Assembly: GCF_002224225.1 (NCBI RefSeq)
Contig: NZ_NJGG01000001.1
Span: 587,374 to 651,373, forward strand
Length of the DNA stretch: 64,000 nucleotides
Direction: 5' to 3'
Source: Polynucleobacter cosmopolitanus
Lineage (GTDB): Bacteria > Pseudomonadota > Gammaproteobacteria > Burkholderiales > Burkholderiaceae
Shown: in pieces, positions 1 through 6,015 of the stretch
How the letters are laid out: every line of letters starts with the position of its first letter
Position numbering within the stretch: position 1 is the first letter of the stretch
The notes under the pieces: generated by a model
Database searches by the model: none
Told to the model about the DNA's origin: nothing
What the model saw: only the letters and a program-made list of their open reading frames with translations
Position numbers and translations under genes: made by a program

Positions 1-201
1 CAAGCTTGGTTGCCAGTACATCAGATTTTCCAAGGTAATAACTTCCTAGAGGGAACCGACCCAACGGTTGAAGGTTTCAATCCAATCAAAGCGGTGGCTG
101 ACTACTATGACATCGATTGGGGACGTGAAAACGGGCCATTCGTTGGATCTGAAGATCAGAAGAACTTCGCGCAGTGGCGTGATCAAACAACCAAAAACTA
201 A
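1..201 (+). CDS. Phenol hydroxylase P3 (oxygenase large subunit), C-terminal end only
   Basis: The reading frame is open from the first base and ends at TAA 199-201, so only about the last 66 residues of a longer protein are visible. The tail carries the stretches VHQIFQGNNFLEG and GPFVGSEDQKNF, which I recognise as resembling the C-terminus of the DmpN/P3 large subunit of multicomponent phenol hydroxylases, the subunit that carries the di-iron centre hydroxylating phenol to catechol. The iron ligands lie upstream of the window. The strongest support is context: the next gene, 11 bases on, is a P4 component, which follows P3 in dmpKLMNOP-type operons. A leftward homology search would settle the identity. 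Confidence 0.75.
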   Translation, partial: QAWLPVHQIFQGNNFLEGTDPTVEGFNPIKAVADYYDIDWGRENGPFVGSEDQKNFAQWRDQTTKN

Positions 202-212
202 TAGGAGGATTT

Positions 213-572
213 ATGGCAGTAGCAGCAATTTCAGAATATAAATTCTCCTCAAGAGATTCGATGGATAAATTCCATGGCAATCAATTGTTGTACGTTGGTT
301 GGGATAAGCATTTGATGTTTTACGGCACAGCTGCTTTTCCATTGCCACCAGCAATGAAGTTCAGTGATTTATTCGCAGGCCCTTTAGCGCAGTACTACGG
401 TGCACATCCGGATTTCGCTAAGATCGATTGGTCGAAAGTGACTTGGTTAAATGGCAATAAGCCATTTCAACCAGACTACGATAAATCATTGGCTGAAAAT
501 GGTATTGGCCATAAAGATTGTTTGCGTTTTCAAACACCTGGACTAGATGGTTTATTTGGAATTTGTTTCTAA
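213..572 (+). CDS. Phenol hydroxylase component P4 (DmpO-like)
   Basis: This 119-residue protein matches the length and pattern of the P4 subunit (DmpO, PhyE, PoxE) of multicomponent phenol hydroxylases, including FHGNQLLYVGW near residue 20, a middle segment with AHPDFAKIDW, and LRFQTPGLDGL near the C-terminus. P4 is a small accessory subunit of the hydroxylase complex and has been implicated in iron loading of the oxygenase; it is cytoplasmic. The start at ATG 213 is set by a consensus AGGAGG at 203-208. The gene directly follows P3 and is closed by a strong terminator. In the classical operon the next gene is the P5 flavin/[2Fe-2S] reductase, which is absent here. Confidence 0.88.
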   Translation: MAVAAISEYKFSSRDSMDKFHGNQLLYVGWDKHLMFYGTAAFPLPPAMKFSDLFAGPLAQYYGAHPDFAKIDWSKVTWLNGNKPFQPDYDKSLAENGIGHKDCLRFQTPGLDGLFGICF

Positions 573-592
573 GAACTTGAATTGCAATAGAT

Positions 593-620
593 AAAAAAGG
601 CGCTGTAAGCGCCTTTTTTA
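593..620 (+). terminator. Intrinsic terminator after phenol hydroxylase P4
   Basis: The stem GGCGCT (599-604) pairs with AGCGCC (608-613) around the loop GTA, flanked by six A on the left and six T on the right. It should end the phenol hydroxylase transcript and could also work in the reverse direction. Confidence 0.85.
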
Positions 621-736
621 TTAACCACGATGAATTGATTATTGGCATAAAGGACTCAGGGAAATGCCTATTTCAGAGGCGCTAAAATCCTGTTTTAATG
701 GAGTTTTGCTGAAAATTAACATAGGAATTGCCTGAG

Positions 737-2107
737 ATGTCTGAAAGAACCAAATATTTACTCGATGAATCCCAAATGCCTAAATCCTGGTACAACATCC
801 AGGCTGATTTACCCAAGGCATTGCCTCCTGTGTTACATCCTGGAACCATGCAACCCGTAGGGCCGGATGATTTAGCGCCTTTATTTCCGATGGAGTTAAT
901 TCTCCAAGAAGTGAGTACCGAAAGAGACATCGAAATTCCTCAACCGGTTCAAGATATTTATAAGCTGTGGCGACCAGCGCCGATGTACCGCGCACATCGC
1001 TTAGAAAAAGCTTTGGGCACACCAGCAAAAATTTTCTATAAGTACGAGGGCGTGAGTCCTGCTGGTAGCCACAAACCTAATACGGCAGTGCCACAAGCTT
1101 TTTACAATGCGCAAGAAGGGGTTAAGAAGTTAACCACTGAAACTGGAGCGGGCCAATGGGGCACTTCAATTTCTTTTGCCGGCAATATTTTTGGTCTGGA
1201 AGTTTTGGTGTTTCAAGTGCGTGTTTCTTACGATCAAAAGCCATATCGTCGTGCCGTGATGGAAACTTATGGCGCACGTTGCGTGGCGTCCCCATCTCAA
1301 GAAACTGTTTATGGACGTCAAGTGCTGGCAGAAAGACCTGATCATCCTGGCAGTTTAGGGATTGCTATTTCTGAAGCGGTTGAATTGGCAGCTCAAAGAG
1401 ATGACACCAAATACGCTCTCGGATCAGTCTTGAATCACGTTCTTTTGCATCAGACGGTCACAGGTATTGAAACGATTCAGCAGTTAGAGATGGCCGATGT
1501 TCAAGCGGATGTGGTGGTGGGTTGTACGGGCGGCGGCTCAAACTTTGCGGGTATTGCTTTCCCATTCATCGGTCAAGGTTTGCGTGGTGGCAAGATGCCA
1601 AGAATTGTGGCTGTTGAGCCAGCAGCTTGTCCATCATTAACGCGTGGTAAGTATGCCTATGACTTTGGTGATACAGCTCATTTGACACCACTAACAAAAA
1701 TGCATACCTTGGGTTCAACCTTTACGCCACCAGGTTTCCATGCCGGTGGTTTGCGTTATCACGGCATGGCACCATTGGTTTCTCATGTGAAGGAGTTGGG
1801 TTTGATCGAAGCAACTTCATACACGCAAGGTGAGTGTTTTGCTGCAGGCGTTTTATTTGCTCGTGCAGAAGGCATTGTGCCTGCACCAGAGGCCAATCAC
1901 GCTGTTAAGGGAGCAATTGAAGAAGCACTTCGCTGCAAGAGAGAAGGTCGCAGTGAAACCATTGTCTTCAATCTATGTGGTCATGGTCACTTTGACATGG
2001 TGGCTTACCAGAAATACTTTGCTGGCGAGTTAACCGATGAGCAATACGATGAAAAAGAGTTAGCAATGGCATTGTCTGGATTACCTTCAGTACCATCAAA
2101 TCTCTGA
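737..2107 (+). CDS. TrpB2-type pyridoxal-phosphate enzyme (tryptophan synthase beta-like)
   Basis: A 456-residue fold-type II PLP enzyme of the TrpB2 branch: longer at the N-terminus than ordinary TrpB, with the Schiff-base lysine in GSHKPN (Lys113), the ETGAGQWG carboxylate-binding loop and the phosphate-binding loop GCTGGGSNFAG. TrpB2 proteins can condense indole with serine (some prefer O-phosphoserine), but many bacterial copies have no assigned substrate. No trpA is beside it and the trpEGDC operon is about 7 kb away on the other strand, so it is unlikely to be the housekeeping TrpB. It lies between phenol hydroxylase and catechol dioxygenase on the same strand, bounded by two terminators. 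ATG 737 was chosen because AGGA at 724-727 sits at a suitable distance; TTG 728 would be too close. Confidence 0.88.
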   Translation: MSERTKYLLDESQMPKSWYNIQADLPKALPPVLHPGTMQPVGPDDLAPLFPMELILQEVSTERDIEIPQPVQDIYKLWRPAPMYRAHRLEKALGTPAKIFYKYEGVSPAGSHKPNTAVPQAFYNAQEGVKKLTTETGAGQWGTSISFAGNIFGLEVLVFQVRVSYDQKPYRRAVMETYGARCVASPSQETVYGRQVLAERPDHPGSLGIAISEAVELAAQRDDTKYALGSVLNHVLLHQTVTGIETIQQLEMADVQADVVVGCTGGGSNFAGIAFPFIGQGLRGGKMPRIVAVEPAACPSLTRGKYAYDFGDTAHLTPLTKMHTLGSTFTPPGFHAGGLRYHGMAPLVSHVKELGLIEATSYTQGECFAAGVLFARAEGIVPAPEANHAVKGAIEEALRCKREGRSETIVFNLCGHGHFDMVAYQKYFAGELTDEQYDEKELAMALSGLPSVPSNL

Positions 2108-2122
2108 TTTTTTACAGCTCTC

Positions 2123-2154
2123 AAAAAAGGGTCACTTCATGGTGACCCTTTTTT
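2123..2154 (+). terminator. Intrinsic terminator after trpB2
   Basis: GGGTCAC (2129-2135 region) pairs with GTGACCC (2142-2148) over a short loop, flanked by an A run on the left and six T on the right. It isolates the TrpB2 gene from the dioxygenase gene downstream. Confidence 0.85.
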
Positions 2155-2269
2155 ATTGGGTTTGGTAATTCAGGGGCTGACTTGTTGAAAATCTGATTTA
2201 GTTAGTCACTCAGATGACATTGTGGGTACAGGGTTTTCAGGCAATATATATCTCTGTGTTTAGGGGAAA

Positions 2270-2309
2270 TTCTGATTGATTTAAGGGTGTATAAGTATCA
2301 CAATCAGAA
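2270..2309. promoter_or_regulatory. Inverted repeat upstream of catechol 2,3-dioxygenase
   Basis: TTCTGATTG at 2270-2278 is perfectly repeated in inverted orientation as CAATCAGAA at 2301-2309, with centres 31 bp apart (about three helical turns). A third copy of the core, TCTGATT, occurs at 2192-2198. The 270-bp gap 2108-2377 otherwise holds the trpB2 terminator and no gene. The spacing suggests a regulator binding site or a looping pair for the dioxygenase promoter; this is inference. Confidence 0.4.
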
Positions 2310-2377
2310 GGCTAAACATATGTGTTAATTGGTTCTTAAAAATATCTTTTTTTAAGAAAATAATGAGGAGAATTAAG

Positions 2378-3310
2378 ATGGCAATGACAGGCGTATTAAG
2401 ACCAGGTCACGCACAAATTCGCGTATTGGATTTGGAAGAGGCATTACATTTTTATAGAAATGTTTTAGGTTTGGTGGAAACAGGTAAAGATGCTACTGGT
2501 CGTCATTACTTCAAAGGTTGGGATGAGCGCGATCATCACAGTGTGATCATTCGTCAAGCGGACCGTGCCGGTATTGATTTCTTTGGCTTTAGAGTTTTGG
2601 ATGTAGCAACACTGAATCAATTAGAAAAAGATTTAAATGCTTACGGTGTTAAAACTGAGCGTATTCCAGCGGGTGAATTATTAGAAACAGGTGAGCGTGT
2701 GCGTTTCCAAGCGCCTACAGGTCACTTCTTTGAGTTGTACGCAGAGAAAACCCACGTTGGCAATGGTTCTGGTTTAGTGAATCCTGCTCCATGGAATCCT
2801 AAGACAGCTGAACATGGCATTGCACCGATTCGCATGGATCACTGCTTACTTTATGGTCCTAATATTCAGGCTAATAAAGACTTGTTCACAAAAGTATTGG
2901 GTTTTAGGGTGGTTGAGTATGTCATGGCACCAGATGGCGAACACACAGCGGCTTTCTTCATGAGTTGTTCTCATAAGGCTCATGATATTGCTTTTGTAGA
3001 GCATCCAGAGCCAGGTAAATTGCATCATATTTCTTATCGCTTAGAGTCATGGGAGCGAGTGCTGCGTGCTGCTGACATCATTGGCATGAACAAGGTGCCT
3101 GTAGACATCAGTCCAACACGTCACGGTGTGACTCGCGGCACAACAATCTATGCCTGGGATCCATCGGGTAACCGCTTTGAAACATTCTGTGGCAGCTATG
3201 AGCCATACCCAGATTGGGAGCCAATCAAGTGGACGTTTGATGAGTTTGGTTATGGTTTAGACCATACAACAGGTAAATTGCATGAGTCATTCTTGACCAT
3301 CGTTAGTTAA
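2378..3310 (+). CDS. Catechol 2,3-dioxygenase (extradiol, type I)
   Basis: This 310-residue protein aligns over its whole length with XylE/DmpB-type catechol 2,3-dioxygenases, which open catechol beside the hydroxyls to give yellow 2-hydroxymuconic semialdehyde using Fe(II). It has two vicinal-oxygen-chelate halves: the N-terminal half begins GVLRPGHAQIRVLD; the catalytic half carries the iron ligands His155 (MDHCLLYG), a His in LHHISYRLESW and a Glu in NRFETFCG. The start ATG 2378 is preceded by GAGGAG at 2365-2370; the in-frame ATG 2363 would lie on that element. It supplies the ring-cleavage step after phenol hydroxylase. It has its own terminator, so its message may be largely separate from the genes after it. 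Confidence 0.95.
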   Translation: MAMTGVLRPGHAQIRVLDLEEALHFYRNVLGLVETGKDATGRHYFKGWDERDHHSVIIRQADRAGIDFFGFRVLDVATLNQLEKDLNAYGVKTERIPAGELLETGERVRFQAPTGHFFELYAEKTHVGNGSGLVNPAPWNPKTAEHGIAPIRMDHCLLYGPNIQANKDLFTKVLGFRVVEYVMAPDGEHTAAFFMSCSHKAHDIAFVEHPEPGKLHHISYRLESWERVLRAADIIGMNKVPVDISPTRHGVTRGTTIYAWDPSGNRFETFCGSYEPYPDWEPIKWTFDEFGYGLDHTTGKLHESFLTIVS

Positions 3311-3335
3311 ATCTTGTTTATTTAATAGTCAGATC

Positions 3336-3371
3336 GGTCACTTGGTGTTTTACTGAGTGACCATTTTTTTT
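3336..3371 (+). terminator. Intrinsic terminator between dioxygenase and SDR gene
   Basis: GGTCACT (3336-3342) pairs with AGTGACC (3356-3362) over a 13-base loop, followed by A and eight T. It ends only 11 bases before the next start codon, leaving no room for a separate promoter, so the genes 3383-5963 are probably expressed by partial readthrough or from a promoter within it. Confidence 0.8.
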
Positions 3372-3382
3372 AAAGGTTTTAA

Positions 3383-4156
3383 ATGACAACATCCAATCAA
3401 GAGCGTGAATTGGTCGTCATGGTTGGCGCCACCGGTGCATTAGGTGAAACAGTTGCTCGACGCTTAGTTGAATCTGGATTGCATTTGTTAGCAGTCGGTC
3501 GCTCAGAAGATGATTTGAAAAAATTAGTGAATAGCTCAGAGCACATGAGTTATTGCATTGCTGATATTGGTGATGATTCTGCCATTGAAAAAATCAAAGC
3601 GGTTGTCACTAAAATGAACCGCACGGTGCGCATGGTGGTTCATGCGGCGGGTGTTCCAGTGGCGGGTGGTGTTCTTGAGGCGAATCCCTTGGCGCTGTCA
3701 CAGGCAATCAATATCAAAGCTGGCGGCATGATGCGTTTACAGCGTGCTGTGGATTCACATTTGGTGCGTGGTTCACGTTTGGTGGCAGTGGGTGGACATT
3801 ATGGTTTTGAGCCCACGGCCTATGCTGCTACAGCAGGTGTGGCCAATGCGGGATTGACTAATTTGATGCGTCAGTTCAGTTGGGCTTTAGGTGCTCGAGG
3901 CATCACTGCCCATCTGGTGGCCCCAGGACCGGCAGATACTGAACGTTTACGCAATGTGGCCAATACCCGTGCTGCCCAACGTGGCATTTCAGTTGAAGAA
4001 GTGTTTGATGAATTGAAAGAAGAATCTGCGATTCATGCCTTCACAACTCCGCAGCAAGTGGCTTGGGGTATTTGCCTGTTATTAGCTCCTGAGGCCGATG
4101 CCATGGCAGGATCATCACTGATGTTGGATTCAGGGCGTCGTCGAGGTTTACCTTAA
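3383..4156 (+). CDS. Short-chain dehydrogenase/reductase-like protein lacking catalytic Ser and Lys
   Basis: A 257-residue Rossmann-fold protein of the SDR family: the nucleotide-binding motif GATGALG is at residues 15-21, VVHAAG at 85-90 replaces the usual NNAG, and Asn110 in INIKAG sits where the structural Asn is expected. The catalytic tetrad is broken: Tyr147 is present in YAATA, but the lysine four residues on is Ala151, and the catalytic serine segment reads VAVGGHYG with no Ser. It may therefore bind cofactor without classical redox chemistry, or catalyse something else. It lies between catechol 2,3-dioxygenase and the tautomerase, where the semialdehyde dehydrogenase or hydrolase of the meta pathway would be expected. 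The true substrate is unknown. Confidence 0.82.
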   Translation: MTTSNQERELVVMVGATGALGETVARRLVESGLHLLAVGRSEDDLKKLVNSSEHMSYCIADIGDDSAIEKIKAVVTKMNRTVRMVVHAAGVPVAGGVLEANPLALSQAINIKAGGMMRLQRAVDSHLVRGSRLVAVGGHYGFEPTAYAATAGVANAGLTNLMRQFSWALGARGITAHLVAPGPADTERLRNVANTRAAQRGISVEEVFDELKEESAIHAFTTPQQVAWGICLLLAPEADAMAGSSLMLDSGRRRGLP

Positions 4157-4191
4157 TTTTAAAAATTAGATAATCACTATAAGGAATAATT

Positions 4192-4629
4192 ATGCCAGTA
4201 GCTCATATCAATATTTTGCAGGGGCATTCTAAAGAGACATTGAAGAATGTTATTCGTGATGTTTCTCAAGTCATCGTTGATGTTTTATCTGCACCCAAGG
4301 ATCGGCTTGAGGTTTGGGTCACTGAAATAGATCCTGATCTTTGGGGCATAGAGGGCCAGCCAGCCAGTGAGGTTTTGAAAGTCAAACCGCGTGGCCAAGT
4401 TGAAATGCCATATGTGGAAATGGTGTTGATGGAGGGGCGCTCTCCTGAACAACACCATCAGGTGATTGAAGGTGTGACCAATGCATTAGCTCAGCACTTA
4501 GGAACTGATAAAAATCGTATCCGTGTTCACATCGCTAATTGCAAGCCTGATAATTGGGGTATTGGTGGTGTTGCTGCAGCTATCTTGCGTAAAGCTGAGA
4601 TAGAGGCCAGAGCCAAAGCCGCTTCATAA
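4192..4629 (+). CDS. Two-domain (fused) 4-oxalocrotonate-tautomerase-like protein
   Basis: The 145-residue protein is two tautomerase domains in one chain. Both align without gaps to the 62-residue 4-oxalocrotonate tautomerase (4-OT). Domain 1 (residues 2-70) keeps the N-terminal proline (Pro2, Pro1 after Met removal), but the positions of 4-OT Arg11 and Arg39 are His12 and Glu40. Domain 2 (from Pro73) keeps both arginines (Arg83 in MEGRS, Arg111 in RIRVHI) but its proline is internal. Both have Trp in place of Phe50 (LWGIEG, NWGIGG). The expected role is ketonising 2-hydroxymuconate in the oxalocrotonate branch. It follows the SDR gene by 35 bases, with AAGGA before the ATG. A paralogue lies at 8163. 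Confidence 0.88.
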   Translation: MPVAHINILQGHSKETLKNVIRDVSQVIVDVLSAPKDRLEVWVTEIDPDLWGIEGQPASEVLKVKPRGQVEMPYVEMVLMEGRSPEQHHQVIEGVTNALAQHLGTDKNRIRVHIANCKPDNWGIGGVAAAILRKAEIEARAKAAS

Positions 4630-4665
4630 GCTATTTTTCCAAAACTTGATGATGAGAGAACAGTG

Positions 4666-5457
4666 ATGGCATCTTCAGATTTAATTGAATCATTGTCAGC
4701 CAGCCTTTGGCTGGCTGAGCAAACTCAAACGCCCATTGAGACTTTGACATCTGTTCACCCTCATCTCACCATTGAAGATGCGTATGCAATACAGGCGGCG
4801 ACTTTGCGTCGTCGCTCGAGCAGTGCGGTCGGCTTTAAGTTAGGTTACACCAGCGCTGCTATGCGAGCGCAAATGAATATCGCCCAACCCAATTACGGTG
4901 TTCTTACCAAAGATCATTTACTAGATCATCAAGAAGGTGCTTTAGATGGGTATATTCCTTTTGGTGAATTAATTCATCCTCTGGTTGAGCCAGAAATAGC
5001 GATCCTGATTAATCAAGAGATCTCAGGGGCGGGGCACACTCGCCACACCATTGAGAGTCATGTTGAGGCGGTGATGCCAGCTTTAGAAGTCGTTGATACA
5101 CGCTACAAAGAGTATAAGTTTTCTTTGGCTGATAACATTTCTGATAATAGCTCTGGAGCCCGGGTGGTTTTAGGAGCTCCAAAGAAATTAGCGCAAGTGG
5201 ATGATCTTCGTTTGAGCGGTGTTTTATTGTGGTCTGAAGGCCACACTTTAGATACAGGTATTGGCGCCAATTCGATGGGTGATCCTTTGGCATCGATTGC
5301 ATGGTTGGCTAATTTCTTGGCTCAACAAGAGTTAAGTATTCCAGCCGGATCAATCATCATGACTGGTGGTTTAACCAAAGCTCATCCAGCCAAATCCCAG
5401 CAAACATTCTTGGCTGAATTTGGTGGTCTAGGATATGTGAAAGCATATTTTTCTTAA
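4666..5457 (+). CDS. 4-oxalocrotonate decarboxylase / 2-oxopent-4-enoate hydratase family enzyme
   Basis: A 263-residue member of the fumarylacetoacetase-like superfamily group that contains DmpH (4-oxalocrotonate decarboxylase) and DmpE (2-oxopent-4-enoate hydratase). Motifs include GFKLGYTS, the metal-binding stretch HPLVEPEIA and VVDTRYKEYKF, DNSSGAR, and IPAGSIIMTGGLT. The HP-x-x-E-x-E-I segment, the DSRYxxFKF-like segment and the MTGG ending resemble the decarboxylase more than the hydratase, so I favour a DmpH-like role producing 2-oxopent-4-enoate, but the two families cannot be separated with certainty by eye. ATG 4666 is preferred over GTG 4663 because GAGAG at 4654-4658 is then spaced 7 bases away. 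It follows the tautomerase gene directly, matching pathway order. Confidence 0.82.
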   Translation: MASSDLIESLSASLWLAEQTQTPIETLTSVHPHLTIEDAYAIQAATLRRRSSSAVGFKLGYTSAAMRAQMNIAQPNYGVLTKDHLLDHQEGALDGYIPFGELIHPLVEPEIAILINQEISGAGHTRHTIESHVEAVMPALEVVDTRYKEYKFSLADNISDNSSGARVVLGAPKKLAQVDDLRLSGVLLWSEGHTLDTGIGANSMGDPLASIAWLANFLAQQELSIPAGSIIMTGGLTKAHPAKSQQTFLAEFGGLGYVKAYFS

Positions 5458-5516
5458 GTGATTGTGGTTGAAGTAAAGTCTTTTTAACGTGGTTTAAATT
5501 CAACAAAGAAAACAAA

Positions 5517-5963
5517 ATGCTCACCAAAGATTTAATGGAAAAAACCATTCGAGACTATTTTGATGCTTGCAATACAGGAAGCTCAGAAGCTGTTCAAGCT
5601 TACTTCACTGAAGATGGCACTCATTACTTTCCAGAGGGCAGTCCCTTTGGCGTTTTGAAGGGGTCTGTTGCTATTGGCGATTGTTGGGCCAAGTGTGTGG
5701 CTGAGATTGGTTCTTTTTGGACAGTTGATAATTTTGTGGGTGATCCGCAAACTGGTAAGGCTGTGATTGAGTGGACCCACTTCAAGAAAAAGATTGGTCA
5801 AGTGTTGCGAGGTGATGAGTGGTATCAATTCACGCCTGATGGCAAGATTCAAGAGATCAGAGCTTACTATGCAAGCCCCACTCATCCGGGAGTGGTCGAG
5901 CATAAAATCGGGGGCTTCGATTATGCTGGCCGTGGCTATCCACTGGATATCGAGAAGAAATAA
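5517..5963 (+). CDS. NTF2-like / SnoaL-like small protein of the aromatic cluster
   Basis: A 148-residue protein with the pattern of the nuclear transport factor 2 / ketosteroid-isomerase cone fold: an N-terminal helix pair (EKTIRDYFDACNTG), YFTEDGTHYFPEG, and later strands such as AVIEWTHFK and KIQEIRAYYA. The family includes isomerases, cyclases, dehydratases and non-catalytic ligand binders, so no reaction can be assigned. It is the last gene before a strong terminator and lies 59 bases after the decarboxylase-like gene, so it is probably part of the same transcript. A role in binding or isomerising a ring-cleavage intermediate is inference. The Shine-Dalgarno is weak. Confidence 0.75.
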   Translation: MLTKDLMEKTIRDYFDACNTGSSEAVQAYFTEDGTHYFPEGSPFGVLKGSVAIGDCWAKCVAEIGSFWTVDNFVGDPQTGKAVIEWTHFKKKIGQVLRGDEWYQFTPDGKIQEIRAYYASPTHPGVVEHKIGGFDYAGRGYPLDIEKK

Positions 5964-6000
5964 AAAACCGGTGTTAGCTATTGCTAAAACCGGTTTAATT
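5962..6000. terminator. Bidirectional intrinsic terminator between convergent genes
   Basis: ACCGGTGTTAGC (5967-5978) pairs with GCTAAAACCGGT (5983-5994) around the loop TATT. A runs precede it and T residues follow it. It separates the plus-strand NTF2-like gene from the minus-strand barrel gene and can serve both. Confidence 0.8.
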
Positions 6001-6015
6001 CAAATAAAAACTAAA

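Noticed and set aside
737-2107. Housekeeping trpB of the tryptophan operon
   Set aside because: The long N-terminus and overall pattern are TrpB2; no trpA or trpF is adjacent and trpEGDC is on the other strand.
2155-2377. Sigma54 promoter before catechol 2,3-dioxygenase
   Set aside because: I found no TGGCA-N-TTGC type -24/-12 element in the gap.
4666-5457. Firm assignment as 2-oxopent-4-enoate hydratase
   Set aside because: The metal-site and C-terminal motifs look more like the decarboxylase, and both share the fold, so only a family-level call is given.
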